A stretch of DNA of 64,000 bases from Pseudorhodoferax soli (GTDB taxonomy: Bacteria > Pseudomonadota > Gammaproteobacteria > Burkholderiales > Burkholderiaceae_C). Each line of letters opens with the position of its first letter. Position 1 is the first letter of the stretch. The notes under the pieces were generated by a model, which was given only the letters and a program-made list of their open reading frames with translations, made no database searches and was not told the DNA's origin. Both the position numbers and the translations under genes were made by a program. Below are positions 62,158-64,000 of this stretch, piece after piece. Location: assembly GCF_003337555.1 (NCBI RefSeq), contig NZ_QPJK01000003.1:364115-428114 (forward strand), written 5' to 3'.

Positions 62158-63447
62158 TCAGCGCGCGCCCTCGCGTTCGCGCAGCAGGTGGTAGAGCACG
62201 ATGGCGCCGAAGGTCGCGGTGCCGATGCCGCCCATCTTGAAGCCCGCGATCGACAGCGTGAGGTCCCCTGCCCCGGCCGTCAGCGCCACGCCGGCCGTGA
62301 TCAGGTTGCGCGGGCGCGAGAAGTCGACCTTGCTCTGCACCCAGATGCGCCCGCCCGTGGCCGCGATGAGGCCGAACACCACCAGCGCCAGGCCGCCGAT
62401 CACCGGCACCGGCAAGGTCAGGATCAGCGCGCCGAACTTGGGCGAGAAGCCCAGCGCCAGCGCCACCAGCGCGGCCACCACGAAGACCAGCGTGGAGTAG
62501 ATCCGCGTGACCGCCATCACGCCCATGTTCTCGGCGTAGGTGGTCACGCCGGTGCCGCCGCCGGCGCCCGAGACCATGGTGGCGATGCCGTCGGCCATGA
62601 AGGCGCGGCCCATCAGCGGGTCGAAGTTGCGGCCCGTCATGGCCGCCAGTCCCTTCACGTGGCCCAGGTTCTCGGCCACCAGGATCACGGCCACCGGCGC
62701 GATCAGCAGCATGGCCGTGCCATCGAACACCGGCGGGCTGAACCTGGGCAGGCCGATCCAGGCGGCCTGGCCCACGCCCGAGAAGTCGATCGGCTTGGCC
62801 CAGCCCAGGCCGTTGGCGGCAATCCAGTACAGGGCATAGCCGCACAGCGCGCCGAGCAGGATCGGCAGCCGCCCGGCCACGCCATGGCTGCGCACCGCGA
62901 TGAGGCCCACGGACAAGGCCGTCAGCATGCCGATGCCCGTCTCCACCGGCGTGGCGCCGAGCATCTTGACCGCCACCGGCGCCAGGTTCAGGCCGATGGC
63001 CGCCACCACGGTGCCGGTCACGATGGGCGGCATGAGCCGCTCGATCCAGCCCGTGCCGGCCACCTGCACGACCAGGCCGATGAGGAAATAGACCAGCCCG
63101 CAGGCGATGATGCCGCCCAGCGCCACGCCGATGTTGGCGTTGGCGTTGGCGCCGCTGCCTGCGTAGCCCGTGGCTGCGATCACCACGCCGATGAAGGCGA
63201 AGCTCGAGCCCAGGTAGCTCGGCAGCCGCCCGCCCGTCATCAGGAAGAAGATCAGCGTGCCGATGCCGGAGAAGAAGATCGCCGTGTTGGGGTCGAAGCC
63301 CATCAGGATGGGCGCCAGCGCCGTCGAGCCGAACATGGCCACCACGTGCTGCACGCCCATGGCGATGGTCTGGGCCGTGGGCAGGCGTTCGTCGGGGGCG
63401 ACTTCGCCGCCGGTCTTCAGGGTCCAGTGCGGGAACAGGCTGGCCAT
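62158..63447 (-). CDS. uracil-xanthine permease, NCS2 family
   Basis: A 429-residue 14-helix nucleobase:cation symporter of the UraA/RutG/XanP group. TIAMGVQHVVAMFGSTALAPILMGF, LPSYLGSSFAFIGV and the NCS2 signature ENMGVMAVTRIYS (with GAGGGTGVTTYAEN before it) are conserved. AENLGHVKGLAAMTGRN holds the substrate-binding Glu. The uracil branch is suggested by the FIGVV/GTGVT segments (inference). A good AAGGAG site precedes the ATG at 63447. Confidence 0.9.
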   Translation of the reverse strand: MASLFPHWTLKTGGEVAPDERLPTAQTIAMGVQHVVAMFGSTALAPILMGFDPNTAIFFSGIGTLIFFLMTGGRLPSYLGSSFAFIGVVIAATGYAGSGANANANIGVALGGIIACGLVYFLIGLVVQVAGTGWIERLMPPIVTGTVVAAIGLNLAPVAVKMLGATPVETGIGMLTALSVGLIAVRSHGVAGRLPILLGALCGYALYWIAANGLGWAKPIDFSGVGQAAWIGLPRFSPPVFDGTAMLLIAPVAVILVAENLGHVKGLAAMTGRNFDPLMGRAFMADGIATMVSGAGGGTGVTTYAENMGVMAVTRIYSTLVFVVAALVALALGFSPKFGALILTLPVPVIGGLALVVFGLIAATGGRIWVQSKVDFSRPRNLITAGVALTAGAGDLTLSIAGFKMGGIGTATFGAIVLYHLLREREGAR

Positions 63448-63563
63448 GCAGATCTCCTTGTTGTCGTTGGTGAGAGGGTCGCGCGCAGGCCGCCGCCTGG
63501 CGTGCGCGGGCGCCATTGTGGGGCAGCGGGAAACCGGCCGCGGGTGCGGCGCCTTGGCGCGCT

Positions 63564-64000
63564 TCAGCCGCCCGCGGGCCTGGGCGGCACCACGAGCACG
63601 TCGCTCTCGGCCAGCTCCAGCACACGCTCGGCCACGCTGCCCAGCAACAGGCCGGTGAGGCCGGAACGGCGCTGCGTGCCCAGCACCACGAGCTCGCCCA
63701 GGTGCTCGGCGCCATGCTCGCGCAGCAGCAGGCCAGGGTCGCCATAGGCCAGGCGCAGCGTGGTGCGCGCGCGCACCTCGGGCGGCAGCGGCGTGGCGTC
63801 CAGGAACAGGCGCGCCTGCTCCTCGGCCACGGCGCGGCCGGCCTGGCGCGCCTGCTCCACATCCATGCCGGACAGCAGCGGATACGGGTTGCCGAAGGCG
63901 TGGAACAGCGTGAAGCTGGCCTGCGGGAACAGCGCCACGGCGGTCTGCAGCGCATGGCGCGCGTGCTCGGAGAAATCGCTGGTCACCAGCACCTGGCTGT
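63564..64000 (-). CDS. universal stress protein UspA family (5' end outside window)
   Basis: About 145 residues of a Usp domain; the frame stays open to the window edge with typical SQVLVTSDFSEHARHALQTAVALF, so the true start lies beyond 64000. The C-terminal ATP-binding signature G-x2-G-x9-G-S fits GTQRRSGLTGLLLGSVAERVLE, and VLVVP follows. Such proteins aid survival under stress. Single domain as far as seen; 116 bp downstream lies the permease start. Confidence 0.85.
   Translation of the reverse strand, partial: SQVLVTSDFSEHARHALQTAVALFPQASFTLFHAFGNPYPLLSGMDVEQARQAGRAVAEEQARLFLDATPLPPEVRARTTLRLAYGDPGLLLREHGAEHLGELVVLGTQRRSGLTGLLLGSVAERVLELAESDVLVVPPRPAGG

Overview
The window is about 64 kb of very GC-rich, gene-dense chromosome from a beta-proteobacterium, most likely order Burkholderiales and family Comamonadaceae. 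This rests on uniformly GC-rich third codon positions, Bug/TctC-type solute receptors, a TadA fused to an alpha/beta-hydrolase domain, and the families present. I saw no phage, transposase, CRISPR array or rRNA. One tRNA-Lys (TTT) is present. Most genes are packed with 4-bp ATGA/GTGA overlaps, so operon structure can be read directly.

Layout. 1-6 kb: a + strand operon of CoA/short-chain metabolism (SDR, PaaI thioesterase, MDR reductase, AidB-like acyl-CoA dehydrogenase, GST-like protein, SDR). 6-10 kb: a GGDEF-EAL membrane protein and a FeeM-type N-acyl amino acid synthase, both on the - strand. 10-15 kb: tex, an HDOD protein, an alpha/beta hydrolase and a thioesterase-GNAT fusion. 15.2-15.4 kb: a nested inverted-repeat structure, then ygfZ (-). 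16.4-21 kb: mltG-tmk-holB-pilZ-tatD-ankyrin operon. 21-28 kb: a small membrane protein, a YcgR-like PilZ protein, a penicillin acylase family enzyme, an adenylate cyclase-FHA protein, ldcA and tadA-hydrolase. 28-33 kb: tRNA-Lys, tcdA, a glycosyltransferase-like gene and tolB-pal-cpoB without tolQRA. 33-38 kb: lipopolysaccharide assembly genes (O-antigen ligase, msbA, MFS, family 2 glycosyltransferase). 38-44 kb: DUF454 protein, a sensor diguanylate cyclase, DUF1232 protein, FMN reductase, a small periplasmic protein and an MHS-type transporter. 44.4-51.2 kb: one seven-gene operon, cyoABCD-SURF1-regB-regA. 51-55 kb: gltS divergent from a LysR gene, then a Bug receptor. 55-58 kb: pdeM and the ligase-associated DEXH helicase. 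58-62 kb: crotonase, CoA-transferase, Bug receptor and LysR. 62-64 kb: NCS2 uracil/xanthine permease and a truncated UspA-family gene.

How the genes work together. The clearest functional units are the quinol oxidase operon that carries its own RegBA redox sensor pair, the LPS export/ligation block, the outer-membrane integrity block (tolB-pal-cpoB), the cell-wall/replication operon with pilZ, and a CoA-activation catabolic unit with its own receptor and LysR regulator. Several proteins deal with c-di-GMP or cyclic nucleotides (one GGDEF-EAL, one GGDEF, two PilZ proteins, one adenylate cyclase). I found no clearly new multi-gene defence or biosynthetic system. The most unusual items are the cyo-SURF1-RegBA arrangement, the FeeM synthase with an upstream inverted repeat, two domain fusions (one with a lost catalytic residue) and the nested palindrome at 15.2-15.4 kb.
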